Below, one piece after another: positions 1 through 10,291 of a stretch of DNA of 64,000 bases (the first letter of the stretch is position 1; every line of letters starts with the position of its first letter). The stretch covers positions 62,001 through 126,000 of the forward strand of contig MU863973.1 of assembly GCA_033296885.1 (NCBI GenBank), in the 5' to 3' direction. The notes under the pieces were generated by a model, which worked only from the letters and a program-made list of their open reading frames with translations, searched no databases and was not told the origin of the DNA. This DNA is from Triangularia verruculosa (lineage: Eukaryota > Ascomycota > Sordariomycetes > Sordariales > Podosporaceae). The translations under genes and the position numbers were made by a program.

Positions 1-724
1 CTTCCGACCGAATACTCCAGAACCAGACAGCCCTTCAATGTCCATGTCCGCCGCCACACCTGTCCTGTAGAGGAAGTCGCCGGCTTCGATAACAATGGGC
101 CGGTCCTTTCCGTGTCCTCTGCCGACTTCTGAGGGCGTTTCGACGGTTGATAATTATTAATCTTGATCGATTCGACAACCTTGGAGGCGATAATATCAGG
201 CTGCAGGTTTATTTGTGTGCTGCGGTTGTATCAGTTGTTTTTTATTCAGGTTCTCAGTATTCTCAAGAGATTCTCACTCACATAGTAAGAAGATGGAGGG
301 TCATATCCACCATTTTCAAAGCCAGACGCAGACGTTTTTCGTGCTTTTCTAGCAGAGTCTTTTTGAACAAAACCGCTTCGGCTCTCGCAATGTACCTCTT
401 ATGCCTCCTCGACGAAGCGATATCATTCATCAGGTCTCGAGTCAACTCGTCAAGCTCGTTGTGAACGTGTCGAAAATGCTGAATAGCACGAGCATACAAA
501 GATGTTGGCTGACGTCCGACCCCAATAGCTGCTTGTATCTCGCTTTCGACAGCATCGATACACCAACCGTAGTGTTCCAATTGTGCTACGGAGGTCAATA
601 TTGTCTCGGGGACGTCCTTGATTTCCTTCCAAAGTTGAGAAAAAGATAGGATGAGGTCTCCCACCTTACCCACTGCGTGGGTTAGGGCAATGCTGCCTGA
701 GATGAGTCCTATAACTTCAGCCAT
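1..724 (-). CDS. Fungal STAND/NLR-type N-terminal-domain protein, truncated by the window edge
   Basis: The gene starts at 724 (ATG on the minus strand) and leaves the window at position 1. Exon 1 (724-282) encodes about 147 residues beginning MAEVIGLISGSIALTHAVGK and is mostly helical. It resembles the N-terminal domain (PF17111 type) found at the front of fungal NLR/STAND and ankyrin-repeat proteins. A GTGAGT donor at 281-276 and a CAG acceptor ending at 119 define a 163-nt intron; the join is phase-correct (phase 2) and exon 2 then stays open to position 1, encoding a stretch that includes EAGDFLYRTGVAADMDIEGL and then SGSGVFGRK. I do not recognise that stretch with confidence: it could be the start of a repeat or effector region. 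Known for the family: such modules sit at the N-terminus of intracellular non-self or incompatibility receptors. Inferred only: that this protein is a receptor, because the NACHT and repeat regions lie outside the window. Confidence 0.6.
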
Positions 725-2121
725 AGCATGTTATACAGAAGTCAGTGTCATAAAACTGATGATGAATTTGAATCCCAGACACTAGCATCTCGCAGGCCCA
801 AGGTAGCGATGAACAGAGGGATCCGTTTCCTCTTTTCTATTTTGCCTGACCTTCAAGGGCGCAGTAGGGAGATATTGCACTTTTTCATCTGGCTTCGAGC
901 CCCCACGGCACGATAAAAAGGCAGCCCCGTGTCAAGCCTTACAACAAGATTCGAGGCTGAATTGTAGAATTAGAAAAAGACGGGAGTGGTCCAATAAGAG
1001 TGCTTCCGTGTGTTACACAGCCCAACGCACTTGCATACTCAGCTCTCTTACATTGGCCGGCACAATGAACGAGGCTGTGTATAGTTAGGTACCTTGTGAA
1101 AATTTGAGGAGAGATCTACATTGACTGCTGCGGCTTTGAGGCTGCTTCCGCTTCTCCAACTCCGACATGCATGACAAGCCGTCTTGGTCGCTCATTCCAA
1201 CTTTCCAGTTATCAATCAAAGCACGTTGAATCATAGGTACCTGGGCACCAGAACGTGCTCGCAAACATGCACTTTGGTTAGGTAACCCGTCCGTTCACTA
1301 ACCTATCAGCGCATATTCCTAATGATAAACCTGTGTTCGCTTTTGCACTCCTGGTTTCAAACTTCACCCCTGAGTCCCCTTGGTGAGATGAAGGGGTTAT
1401 GTGTGATCCACTTCTGTTACCAATCATGTTGAATTTGGAACACACGCAGCTATCTCGATGCATACCTTACCTATCTTGAACTGTTGATATGGACTGAACA
1501 AAAGAAAAGTTTCGAGGAGAGCGTACAAGGCTATTTTATACCTATAGAGCATTCGATCTTCCCATCAAACCGTCTGCTAAGTTCCCTGAGCACCCTGCTC
1601 CTTGGCCTACATGCGACTACGCTGGATACCGCCTCGATGAACTGCTCCAACGAGCCATGCCTTCACATTTGTGATACTAGGTATCCTTCTCCACACCCAA
1701 CTACGTGTTCGTCAAGTGTGACCAGGCCCTTCTGGTTGGCCGGCGTCTGTTTCCAGGTACTAGTAATGTTGCAAAATAGACAAGCATCTCAAATTCGCAC
1801 TTGGACCGCCTCCCGCAAGAGGTCTATATTGAGCTATCCTATTTGCGATCTATGCCGTGAACTATGGCCGGATGTCCAATTATAGTTGTTTACATCGGGA
1901 AGACACCCAGTCCCAGTGCTTAGCCTCTCAAGTCCATCACCCCATAACACCGAAAAGCACCCGCATATACCGCTTAACCAAACCTTCAAACCGTCTCGGT
2001 AATGGTTATGCAGCAAGATCTTGAAATGCTAAAAAACTGGTTAACACTCCTTCCAGTCAAAAGGAGAAGATTCAAAAGGGAAAGAACACACCTCCAGCGA
2101 TAATGTAGGTAGGATCTAGCT
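725..2121. other. Intergenic, no supportable gene
   Basis: This stretch lies between the NLR-like gene and the defensin-like gene. Open frames at 1484-1885 (+) and 1278-1463 (-) have no recognisable domain, no convincing start context and codon use unlike a gene. It presumably carries the promoter of the NLR-like gene and the 3' flank of the defensin-like gene. Confidence 0.5.
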
Positions 2122-2352
2122 TTACTTGGTGCAGCAGCACTTCTTGGTGAGCACGTTGCAGGACTCCATGTAGCCGGCATACTTCTTGCCCTGATCCTTG
2201 CACCATTTTTCGCAGGTTCCGCCATGGATCCAGCTGCAGGTGCTAGCATGGTGGCAGGCGCGGGCCTCGAGCACCGAACCCTCAGGCTCGGCCACAGGGC
2301 TGGCCATGACGCCGACGATGGCAGTGAGGAGGGCGATGGCGGAGAGCTTCAT
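2122..2352 (-). CDS. Secreted eight-cysteine defensin-like peptide
   Basis: A 76-residue single-exon gene. Residues 1-17 are a typical signal peptide (MKLSAIALLTAIVGVMA), followed by an acidic propeptide of about 14 residues ending in LEAR, a plausible processing site. The mature part of about 45 residues has eight cysteines at 33, 39, 47, 51, 65, 72, 73 and 74. The C-x3-C pair (47/51) and the C-x-C end (72/74) fit the cysteine-stabilised alpha-beta signature of defensins, with room for four disulfides. Fungal peptides of this class are secreted antimicrobial or small effector-like proteins. The exact role here is inference. The inner start at 2352 was chosen over upstream in-frame codons because it begins the signal peptide, and a TATA element lies 139 nt upstream. 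It sits alone in a gene-poor stretch. Confidence 0.8.
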   Translation of the reverse strand: MKLSAIALLTAIVGVMASPVAEPEGSVLEARACHHASTCSWIHGGTCEKWCKDQGKKYAGYMESCNVLTKKCCCTK

Positions 2353-2490
2353 GTTGGAGGTCGGTGGCGGTTCGATATAGAAATCGTATGGAAAGTTCCT
2401 GGCGTTGGGGATTGGAGGTGAACTCTTGGATTGGAGCGTTGGATTTGTGTTGCAAGGTGAAGAGCACTGGAGGAGGGAACTGGAGGCGCT

Positions 2491-2496
2491 CTTATA
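2491..2496 (-). promoter_or_regulatory. TATA box of the defensin-like gene
   Basis: TATAAG on the minus strand inside CTATAAGAGC, 139 nt upstream of the ATG at 2352. That spacing suits a transcription start about 30 nt downstream and a leader near 100 nt. Confidence 0.45.
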
Positions 2497-2675
2497 GACG
2501 GTGCTCCCGGTCCAGCGGAAAGAGAGACCATCAACATCTGGATGACATTCATCCGTTTGACTCTTCCCCCTGGAGGAACTTTTTTGTTGATGCTGCCGAA
2601 CTTGAGCCACTGAATGAACTGAATATACGAAGCAGCCACCTGGAGTCGTGGACGTCGACAGGTTGGCCCACCTCG

Positions 2676-2842
2676 AGTGCAACGCGGCGACCGCGAGATC
2701 TCAATTTGCGGTGTTGCTTACGCCCGATTTCAAGTAAACATCGACGTCTCCTTGAGGGCCCGGACGTCATGTCCCGCCAACGCGGGGATGGCGAGATCTC
2801 CAGCTCCATTTGCGGGTCTGCTTATGCTTGATTTCAATTGAC
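2676..2842. repeat. Imperfect tandem duplication, about 100-bp period
   Basis: Two diverged direct copies. Copy 1 (about 2676-2740) and copy 2 (about 2776-2842) share blocks such as GCGAGATCTC, ATTTGCGG, TGCTTA and GATTTCAA in the same order. Differences are mostly transitions. No coding content was seen. Confidence 0.5.
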
Positions 2843-4030
2843 ACTAGTGTATTCATGCTCACACGCAGGGACTACGGCGAGCCAAGAACGTCGCTTGCCG
2901 GGACCCCTGAAACCCACTCTCGACCCAGAGCGAGGGCTCCTGGTAGGCGAGAGTCTCTGAGCAACTTACTTCGTATCTGAATCACACGCGGTTGGCTGGA
3001 ACCTGAATCATGGTCTACCCAGGTGAATCGTGGAACGTCTGTTTGAACATACCTATTGAGGCTGTTCTGGTAGGGCGATTAGCGCCATGTCTACGTGACC
3101 TTCCTCCTCGGTTGGGTCCGGTTGGTCACCTACCTAAGGTACCTACCTAATTTGGACGATTGCCAAGTATTGACTTTTGTAATTAGGTAGAGTCGGATGA
3201 CAAAATCTGATGCAAGGAATGAATCAAAGAATCGTGGCTGAGGCGACGGTGAGGCTCGCGATGACAGCTGTGGAAGAAGGCTGGGTGTGAAGCCCAATTA
3301 GATGTAACGTTACTCGGCTAAATGTCAACGACAACAACCGGTTCCTAATCTCCTCAGGCCAACTTGGACCAAGCACGCGGTCTCGACACTCAAAAATGGC
3401 GACGGTGCGGGACATCACTAGTCCGACGCGGGCTGCGACTTCAAACCCAAAGTCCCAGACTATGACAATCCAGCAGAGTCGAGCAGACGGCTCTTCCGGT
3501 TTGCCACTTTAGCTCCCTTATCCAGCCAGCGTAACGTTGGGCATCGAGAATGGACACCTACCTACCTGTAGGCAACAACAGAGCGAGCGAGCTTGAGAGG
3601 GCAAGCAGAGAGTAGAGAATCAAAGACGGAGAAAGGAAAGATCGTATTTAGGTTGACACTGATTGGATGCCTTCCAGACAACTGGTCAAGGTAGTCGGAT
3701 AGAATATTGATCCGATATCCACTTCCAAGACTGCTACAAACTCCGCATGGCTGGGGTTCTAAACATAGCGTTGGAGTTGTTACGTGCCTAGGTATGTCTT
3801 CGCGGCTGTTTCTTTTCCAGCTTGCCATCATCATGCTCTCAAGATTAATATTTTGAAAATTAACACACATGAATTAGGTAAAGATGAGGATAACACCACA
3901 AAAAGCCGCCCTTTCCATCCATACCTAGGTAATTAAACCACGCCATTGGTATCAACTATCCAAAAGGCCCAAAAGGTCCAAAAAGTCCAAAAAGTCCAAA
4001 AATCAAAACCCAAGCCAACAGTAGTCACCC
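2843..4030. other. Intergenic, no supportable gene
   Basis: No recognisable product on either strand. It contains AGGT/ACCT-type palindromic motifs (3128-3150, 3556-3572) and short A-rich repeats of the form AAAAAGTCC near 3960-4000, just beyond the 3' end of the DUF7726-like gene. Confidence 0.5.
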
Positions 4031-5118
4031 TCAAAAGTACGCATACCCCATCCCCCTCCCAGCACCGCCTCTCCCCCCACCACCCCTCTTCACATCAAGG
4101 ACCCAAACTCTGCTGTTCCCATCATGCTCCCTGTCCGCGCCCCCCGGCCCCCAAAGCTGCTCCATCTCCAACCTGTGCTTCGTCTTCGGCTTCCCCTCCT
4201 TGATCCTAATCTTTTCAAAAAAGACATATGCACCATAGTACAACGCCGACTTTGCCCCGCAGTTGCTTCCCTTCATCCCCCTAAACCGCTGAAGCTGCAC
4301 GCTCTGGAAGCACTTCCCCGGTTTGCTCGGGCCGTGGAGCTGGGCGTAAATGTCCCGGAGAAAAGAGGCCTGCGTGACGCCGTCTTTCTTGAGGTGGAGG
4401 TTGATCTTGCGGCGCATCTCATCGCACGAGTCGAAGACGGGCACCGAATCGGTCTCCTCGCCTGGGAGGGTGATGGAGCTGATATCTGGTGTGGCAGAGG
4501 CCGGGGTTTTCGTCTTGGGCGCCGAAGCCGATGAAGTGCCAGTTGCAGCCGGAGCGGAAGCTGCAACACTAGCGGTGGTGGTCTTTTGCTTCTTTCCTAC
4601 TGGCAAGGGGATGCCGAGCATTTCTCTCTTTTTGAACCACTCCCAGGCGCTGTCGTAGGCGGCGAAGCCGGAGCCGTTCATGGGACCGTGGACGCCGAGG
4701 AAGCCGGAGAGGGACTTGGCGCTGACGCCGATCTCGCGGGCGAAAGCGGTCTTGGTCATGGCGTTGGAGTCCAAGAGGTTGTTGATCTTGCGCCGGACCT
4801 GGTCGCAGTTCATGTCGATTGTTGCGCCCTCGAGGTCGATGTCGTCGAGGGAGAGGCCGTGGCCTGCGCTGGTAGGGGCGACGGCGTGGTCGTCTAGGGA
4901 CTTGCGCTTGAGGCTCTTGCTTGGAGCAGGCATCATGTTTTCCTTGTCGGCGTCTGGTTGGGGAGACAGGAGAGCTGAGATGGGCATGACGCCGGCTGGG
5001 GGGTTGCTAGTGGGCGGGGGACCCAGGGCAGGGCGATAGACCTGAGATTGCGTCAGTTGTGATCTCAGCTTTTGGATGCCCGTGCAGTTGAGGTATATCT
5101 ACGTACCCATCCAGACAT
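4031..5118 (-). CDS. Protein with two DUF7726-like (HTH-like) domains
   Basis: Two exons: 5118-5107 (MSGW) and 5041-4031, joined across a 65-nt intron (GTACGT donor, CTGAC branch site, CTCAG acceptor), giving 340 residues. The spliced N-terminus reads MSGWVYRPALGPPP. The in-frame ATG at 4987 would give 318 residues but leaves the open, proline-rich upstream part unexplained, so the spliced start is preferred. Two related domains follow: about residues 80-147 (CDQVRRKINNLLDS ... GVSAKSLSGFLG ... AWEWFKKREMLG) and about 206-292 (CDEMRRKINLHLKKDG ... LQRFRGMKG ... VFFEKIRIKEGK). Both have the look of a lambda-repressor-like helix-turn-helix and match my recollection of the fungal DUF7726 family. 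A low-complexity Ala/Ser/Thr linker and basic KRK/KKQK patches suggest a nuclear protein. Function is unknown; DNA binding is inference. Confidence 0.8.
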
Positions 5119-6660
5119 GATTGTAACTCGTCGAGGTTAACGTCAACAACGATAGTGGTAAGCAGAATGCAAATCTAAGGCAGCGAGGTGCGACGAGTGG
5201 AGTACCTTGAGGTAGGTAAGGTAAGGTAACTATTCCAACCCACACAAACTTTAATATGTGGAAAAGAAGTATACTGTTTTCCACAGATAAACGAAGGAAA
5301 GAAAACACAGACGCGTTTCGAGATTTCGAGCGCGTCGAGGGGAAGGATCGTCATGGCGGAAACTAGCAGGGGAAGCCCCTTGTCACGATCGTCCCAAGAG
5401 CCAGCCAGCTGGGTCCTTATCAAACAGGAGAGCTCTGCCATTGGGCCGTTTCTACCTTTCAGGACCCATCGTTTCTTTTTCTGTTTGCGATTCTTAAATT
5501 TTGCTTCTGTTGCTGCAGCTTTTCAAGTTCGGGGCAAACGGTTCCAATGCAGGTTGCCGCATACCACAATCAAATGAAAAAAAGGAATTGGGACCTCACT
5601 TGGCGAATTCGAAGGACTGGCGAGGCACGGTATGGTACCTTCCAAACTAAGAGACAAGATACGGAAGTATGAAAACCGCCTTTAAGCATTTCAACGAACT
5701 TGAATCCGATACCTGATCTCAAATTCGGCTCACGATGGGCGGTACTTTGGGCTACAGGCAAGTGTTTGCATATATCACGTTTTCCATCACTTGATATTCA
5801 AGGCATCATTTCATTTTTGTCTGTAAAAGATAAATACCAAGCTGCCGTGGGTACCTATCCTGGTGTCACATCCTGCATGAACATGCTTAAGAGAGCCCCA
5901 TCATGGGTATCTTCCTCCTTGACAAGATGCTGCCCTGCCTACGTCACTTCTCACCGAGGTATTCCCCTTCTAGTTCATCCATATGGTATCATTTACCGTA
6001 TACCCGCTCTTGTTCGCTTACGCCCGCCGCCCAGTGGTAAAATGACGGGAAGATATGAACGATACCCTGCGGTACGCGTTAGAAATGGAGTGATCTGCGT
6101 GAGGCTGGGGATTATGTCAGATCAATGGTCAAGACCGACGTTGAAGATAGGTACCGGTAACTAATGAAGGTAGCCGGGGAGCACCCTGATAGGCTCACTT
6201 ATCTCACAAGATTTAGGATCTATCCGATACATACATATAGTCAGACGATCGTTACACCGAGCAACCTATGAGCGATGAGGTTTCCATTTTATATGCTTGG
6301 CGGCGTTTCCAGATCAGTCTTGACAAGACCGGAATAGCAATAACAAACTGGTGGTTATCTGACTAAGGAGCTGACAGACAGGATCATGTTTCGAAAATTG
6401 CCGAGGACCCATAGTTGTAGTCGACATCTCTATTTAAAAGAGCAACGTTTGCTGCCATCCACTGCCCGTGTTTTTCGTGGCATTTGATCAGAGAGCGCTG
6501 GCAAGGACTTTGCTTGAATCCCGAAACTATCCACCAATCTAACCGCATCAAGTGGATCCTTCGCCCCGAAATTCTGGAGCTTCACAGGGACGCCTTTTGG
6601 AAGCAAACCCCCCACTTTACCCGCCAACTTGATAAGGACTTGTTGGTTGTGACACGAGCC
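5119..6660. other. Divergent intergenic region, no supportable gene
   Basis: Lies between the DUF7726-like gene (-) and the Zn2Cys6 gene (+) and should hold both promoters. The longest open frame (5700-6164, +) has no domain and no start context. AGGTAGGTAAGGTAAGG-type repeats lie at 5205-5230. Confidence 0.5.
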
Positions 6661-7991
6661 ATGCTTCGGAGAAGTCATAAGAAATCGCGGGCTGGGTGTC
6701 TGGAGTGCAAACGACGCCATGTCAAGGTAAGCATCTCTCCGCTGCATTCGAACGGCATTCTCATCACTTTCGCTTGAATTTCAGTGCGACGAGCAGCGCC
6801 CAAAGTGCATCATCTGTACCCTCTCGGAACGTGACTGCAGCTATGCCTCACCGACACAGCCATCACAAGCAACATCAATGGCCGATAACGAAGCTGCATC
6901 ATCCATTGGTGACCGTGTAGGAATATCACCGCCAGGTTCGGTCTCGGGATCCGCCTCAAGCATCCCGGGTGATGCCGCACCAGTCCCTGGTGTTCCTCTC
7001 CCTGAGCTTGGTCACCCGAGTTCCTATCTCTCAACTGATGTCAACACTGCTCACATGGAACTCATCATCCGCTTCAAATTTTCCGACCATGCACCCGAAA
7101 TGAACGAAGAGCTACACGACTTTTCCTCCAAGCTCCTGTTCAGGTGTGCCCTTCAGGCTCCGTACCTGATGCATCAGATGCTCGCAGTTTGTGCCCGGCG
7201 ACTGGCTGTGCTCTTTCCTGAAAGGTCCAGCTTTTTCTTTGAGCATGCCATGCATCTTCAGACCAGAGCTATCTCCATATACAACGAAACTGCGGCCAAG
7301 GTTCAAATTGACCAGAACAACTGTTCTGCTCTGCTTCTCTACTGTTCTCTCCTCAGCCGACATCTACTCGCCGATCTCCTCGCCAAACGCGATACTAATT
7401 TCGATGGATTTCTCGACCGGTATCTCCAGTTCCTTTCAATATCTGGCGGTTTGAAAGGTGTGTCGGTCTCGGCTTGGGATCTACTGCTCGAGTCCGATAT
7501 ACGACATCTCGTCCTATGGGCAATCGGGATCTCACAGTCACCGCCACTGGGAAATCATTGCGACTACCTTCGACATCTCATCTCCGAGGCCTCAAGTCTG
7601 GATCTAGTATCCAAAGACGCTTGTCGCAAGGCGGTTGATTATCTCCAGGTTGGCTTTGATAGAATACTGGGCAATGACGTCAGAAATGAGCGTTACCTGA
7701 TGATTTTCATGTGGCAAGTACTTATTTCATTTGATTTCGACAGATACCTAATTGGCTAACATATTGAGTAGGCCAGCAGCTGTGCCATCAGAATTCACTG
7801 ACCTGCTTGTCCAGCGACGACAAGAAGCAATCGCTGTGATGGGGCACTGGGCGCTATACCTACACCTGAGTCGAGAAGTTTGGCATGTTGCAGATTCGGG
7901 AGCTCATCTACTCAAGAGCATCGCAACATATCTTGGCCCCGACTGGGGGCACTGGCTCTCTTGGCCGTTATCTGTCCTGGCACAGAATTGA
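6661..7991 (+). CDS. Zn2Cys6 binuclear-cluster transcription factor
   Basis: Three exons, 6661-6726, 6785-7713 and 7772-7991, give 404 residues. The zinc cluster spans the first intron: CLECKRRHVK joins CDEQRPKCIICTLSERDC, giving the six-cysteine pattern C-x2-C-x6-C-x6-C-x2-C-x6-C at residues 13-40. Residues about 75-400 form the helical fungal-specific regulatory domain (Fungal_trans_2/DUF3468 type), ending with a typical WGHWLSWPLSVLAQN. The second intron has a GC donor (GCAAGT at 7714): using it gives MIFMWPAAVPSEF, which fits the family, whereas the nearby GTACTT donor runs into a stop. Both introns are 58 nt. Members bind CGG-containing DNA and often regulate metabolic genes; the targets here are unknown, and no pathway genes lie next to it. 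Confidence 0.88.
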
Positions 7992-8305
7992 TGATACAAA
8001 GAGGGTGAAATTAATATAAAATTTGGTCAATCAACCTCAGCTCCAGACACTGTCGGCGAATACTTAATTGTCACTTGTTTGGTTTCGGCCCATTGAAGAG
8101 GACAATGATTCTAACCCCAACACTAGACGCCACAACATTACCAGGTTTGTCAACGAGCGAAAGCCCAACAAGGGGTTAACAACAATGAATACCAAGACCC
8201 GGCAACCAAAGAAAACAAACAAATTGCACAAAGCCGCCGCGCCCTTATCATATGAAACCATCACGATGCTCCCATTGCCTTGCTACACCTATACAGCCCA
8301 AAATG
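7992..8305. other. Short intergenic spacer left of the transposon
   Basis: A 314-bp stretch between the Zn2Cys6 gene and the transposon's left end. No gene was seen; it should hold the 3' UTR and polyadenylation signals. Confidence 0.4.
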
Positions 8306-8320
8306 TTGTTAGCGGTGTAC
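8306..8320 (+). repeat. Transposon left terminal inverted repeat
   Basis: TTGTTAGCGGTGTAC, inverted match to 9849-9863. The match may extend inward, with gaps, to about 8345. Confidence 0.5.
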
Positions 8321-8449
8321 AAGCCCCACAAAACAACAGGCCAATATGCCAGCGATAGACAGCCACATACGCAATATCGAAATCCATCGAATTCCAAGTC
8401 ACTTTGCTACCAATTTCTATGGCAAGGGTACCTCCCAATTCTTAAGGCA

Positions 8450-9738
8450 ATGCGAACCCACTCGCGCAACACCACGGTCATCGACCACACCCACCACCTT
8501 CGGCCACCAACACCATGGAAATCAACGCTCTTGTCAACCACAACGATATTCACACCTCGCCTTCGGCCGAGCGATTTTACCGGCTTCAATTGGCAAGGCA
8601 ACACCGGCCACACTGGCACCTCAGGGCCAGTAAGGCGAGCGACCTCCCACGTGAGCAAAAGGTGGCCTTTTTCCCACCCTCTCCCTCTCCCTCTCCCTCT
8701 TCAATCCTCACTGACTAATCGACCACCCACCCACAGATTCGAATTCGGGCCTTACGCGAAGACGCCCATATGGACTACGAAGCCATAAGCAAGGCTACCG
8801 GAGCGTCGATTAGGCAGATACAATACGCCTGCAATTCGCCGTTGACCCCGCGTTCAAACCGTCGTGGCCGGAAGCCCTCGCAGTTCACCGACGAAGAAAA
8901 AGACCATATTACTCGCTCTCTCAATGACGACCATATCGCCCGCAAGCTCACTTGGCTGGATTTACGGTACTATATTAGTGGATTCGAGCACTGGTTAGAT
9001 AAGGCCTTTACCATAGCGATGAGAGCGGCCGGCTTCGATCGCAAGGTCCCACCGCGGAGGATTCAACTCACGCCGGCCCACAAGGCCGCTCGCCTGGCCT
9101 TTGCTCGCGAGCAATTGGCACTCCGGCCTCGGCCCGAAGACTGGGAACACGTGGCCTTCAGTGACGAGACCTGGGCTACCAACAACCCTATGTGGAAAAG
9201 GTGGCTTACGGTACACGAATTTGAAGATATCGAGGCCTGGGCTACGATACGGAGGAAGCCTCAGGGGTGGATGTTCTGGGGTATGATATGCGGGGCGGTG
9301 AAGGCTGGGTCTTTTGTGTGGGAAAAGGAATATGGAGGTATCAACAGCGAGAAGTACCAGAGGTATATTGTCCCAATTATCCACCAGTTTATTATGGAGA
9401 AAAGGGAGCAAGGTACTTCTGTGGTTTTCCAGCACGATAATGCCTTCTCTCACGTATCCAAGGCCACACGGGCTCACATGACTCGCCTGGGCATTGAACA
9501 GTTGAACTGGCCGGCCAGGAGCCCTGATTTGAACCCTATTGAAAATGTGTGGTTTTGGATGAAAGATTGGATCGAATTGAATTACAATATCCAGGACCTC
9601 GGGCTACAGGCCTTGCGCAGGGTAGTTCAATTGGCCTGGGAAGCAGTGCCCAGGGACTGGCTTCTTTCGCTGGCCCACGGTATGCCCCGAAGACTTCAAA
9701 AGGTCATTGAAGCTGAAGGGGCATTGATTCGATATTGA
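8450..9738 (+). CDS. Tc1/mariner-family transposase, DDE_3 type
   Basis: The core frame is certain from 8737 to 9738. An exon at 8450-8629, joined through a 107-nt intron (GTAAGG donor, CTGACTAAT branch region, CCACAG acceptor), gives 393 residues; without it the first ATG is 8770 (322 residues). The catalytic triad is visible; numbered from the ATG at 8770 it is D132 (AFSDETW), D223 (FQHDNAFSH) and E258 (SPDLNPIENVW). The last two are separated by 34 residues, the DD34E spacing of Tc1 elements. The N-terminal part (IRALREDAHMDYEAISKATG ... RRGRKPSQFT) looks like the paired HTH DNA-binding region with a GRKP linker. The first-exon choice is the weakest part. No stop or frameshift was seen, so the element may be able to transpose. 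Confidence 0.88.
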
Positions 9739-9848
9739 TGATGGTATTGGTACTTGTAATTGTATGGGAAAATGGCCTGTTTGGAAGTACCGTGACTTTC
9801 AAGAAAATAGATTAAATGCCTGTTGTATTTTCCCTATCAGGTTAGTAA

Positions 9849-9863
9849 GTCACACGCTAACAA
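9849..9863 (-). repeat. Transposon right terminal inverted repeat
   Basis: Reverse complement reads TTGTTAGCGTGTGAC; followed outside by TA at 9864-9865. Confidence 0.5.
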
Positions 9864-10147
9864 TAATAAAGGTGGGATAGGTGTAGTTCGCAGAATTCAA
9901 CTACAACGATTCGTACGGCATCCTGCAGAAACCTAGCGCTACTGTACACTGCCACCCAATGGCGTCCACCACGACCTGTTTCCTCATCCAGTCTGAAATG
10001 GTTAGCAACTTTCAGGTAGCGGGAGGGTTATGGGACTTACAGCCAAAGCCTAGATTACCTCCGAGGGTATGAAGAGTAGCCGGATGCACCTGACAAGGTG
10101 GCACTTGATGTACTCTGAGAAGACGAGCTGGATGAGTTTTCGGGCAT
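9857..10147 (-). CDS. Candidate small serine-rich protein whose 3' end runs into the transposon
   Basis: Proposed exons 10147-10059 and 9992-9857 around a 66-nt intron (donor GTAATC, branch GCTAAC, acceptor TTTCAG) give 74 residues. The start has a good fungal context (TTCAACATG), a TATAAA element 139 nt upstream, and a CA-rich leader typical of expressed fungal genes. The N-terminal half is MPENSSSSSSQSTSSATLSG and further Ser/Gly/Tyr; after the join comes RLDEETGRGGRHWVAVYSSA. The stop codon (9859-9857) lies inside the transposon terminal repeat, so the natural C-terminus may have been lost. The alternative donor GTAAGT at 10040 does not give an open frame. No family recognised. Confidence 0.35.
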
Positions 10148-10285
10148 GTTGAAGGATACCAGGTAGTATTGGATGCGGTAGGAACTTTTTGAAGGAGCTG
10201 AGATGGTATGTTTGCTCTTTGAATCTTGCTTTGATGCTGGATGCTGATGGCAAGAGTTGGTTCTTCCATTCAAAGGGAACAGGCC

Positions 10286-10291
10286 TTTATA
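10286..10291 (-). promoter_or_regulatory. TATA box upstream of the small serine-rich gene
   Basis: TATAAA on the minus strand within TCTATAAAGGCC, 139 nt upstream of the proposed ATG at 10147; followed by an A/C-rich leader. Confidence 0.4.

Larger units (their letters stand above)
8306..9863 (+). mobile_element. Tc1-like (DD34E) DNA transposon
   Basis: About 1,558 bp. The left end (8306) reads TTGTTAGCGGTGTAC; the right end read in reverse from 9863 is TTGTTAGCGTGTGAC, so the outer terminal repeats match over about 14 of 15 positions. A second shared block, ACAACAGGC, occurs inside both ends. The base pair outside the right end is TA (9864-9865), as expected for Tc1/mariner insertion; the left side has TG, so one copy of the target site seems mutated. 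The transposase frame is uninterrupted, which suggests recent insertion. Exact ends are provisional. Confidence 0.6.

Noticed and set aside
1484..1885. 133-codon open frame on + and a possible decayed gene around it
   Set aside because: Other frames nearby give protein-like fragments, but no family match or splice structure could be supported.
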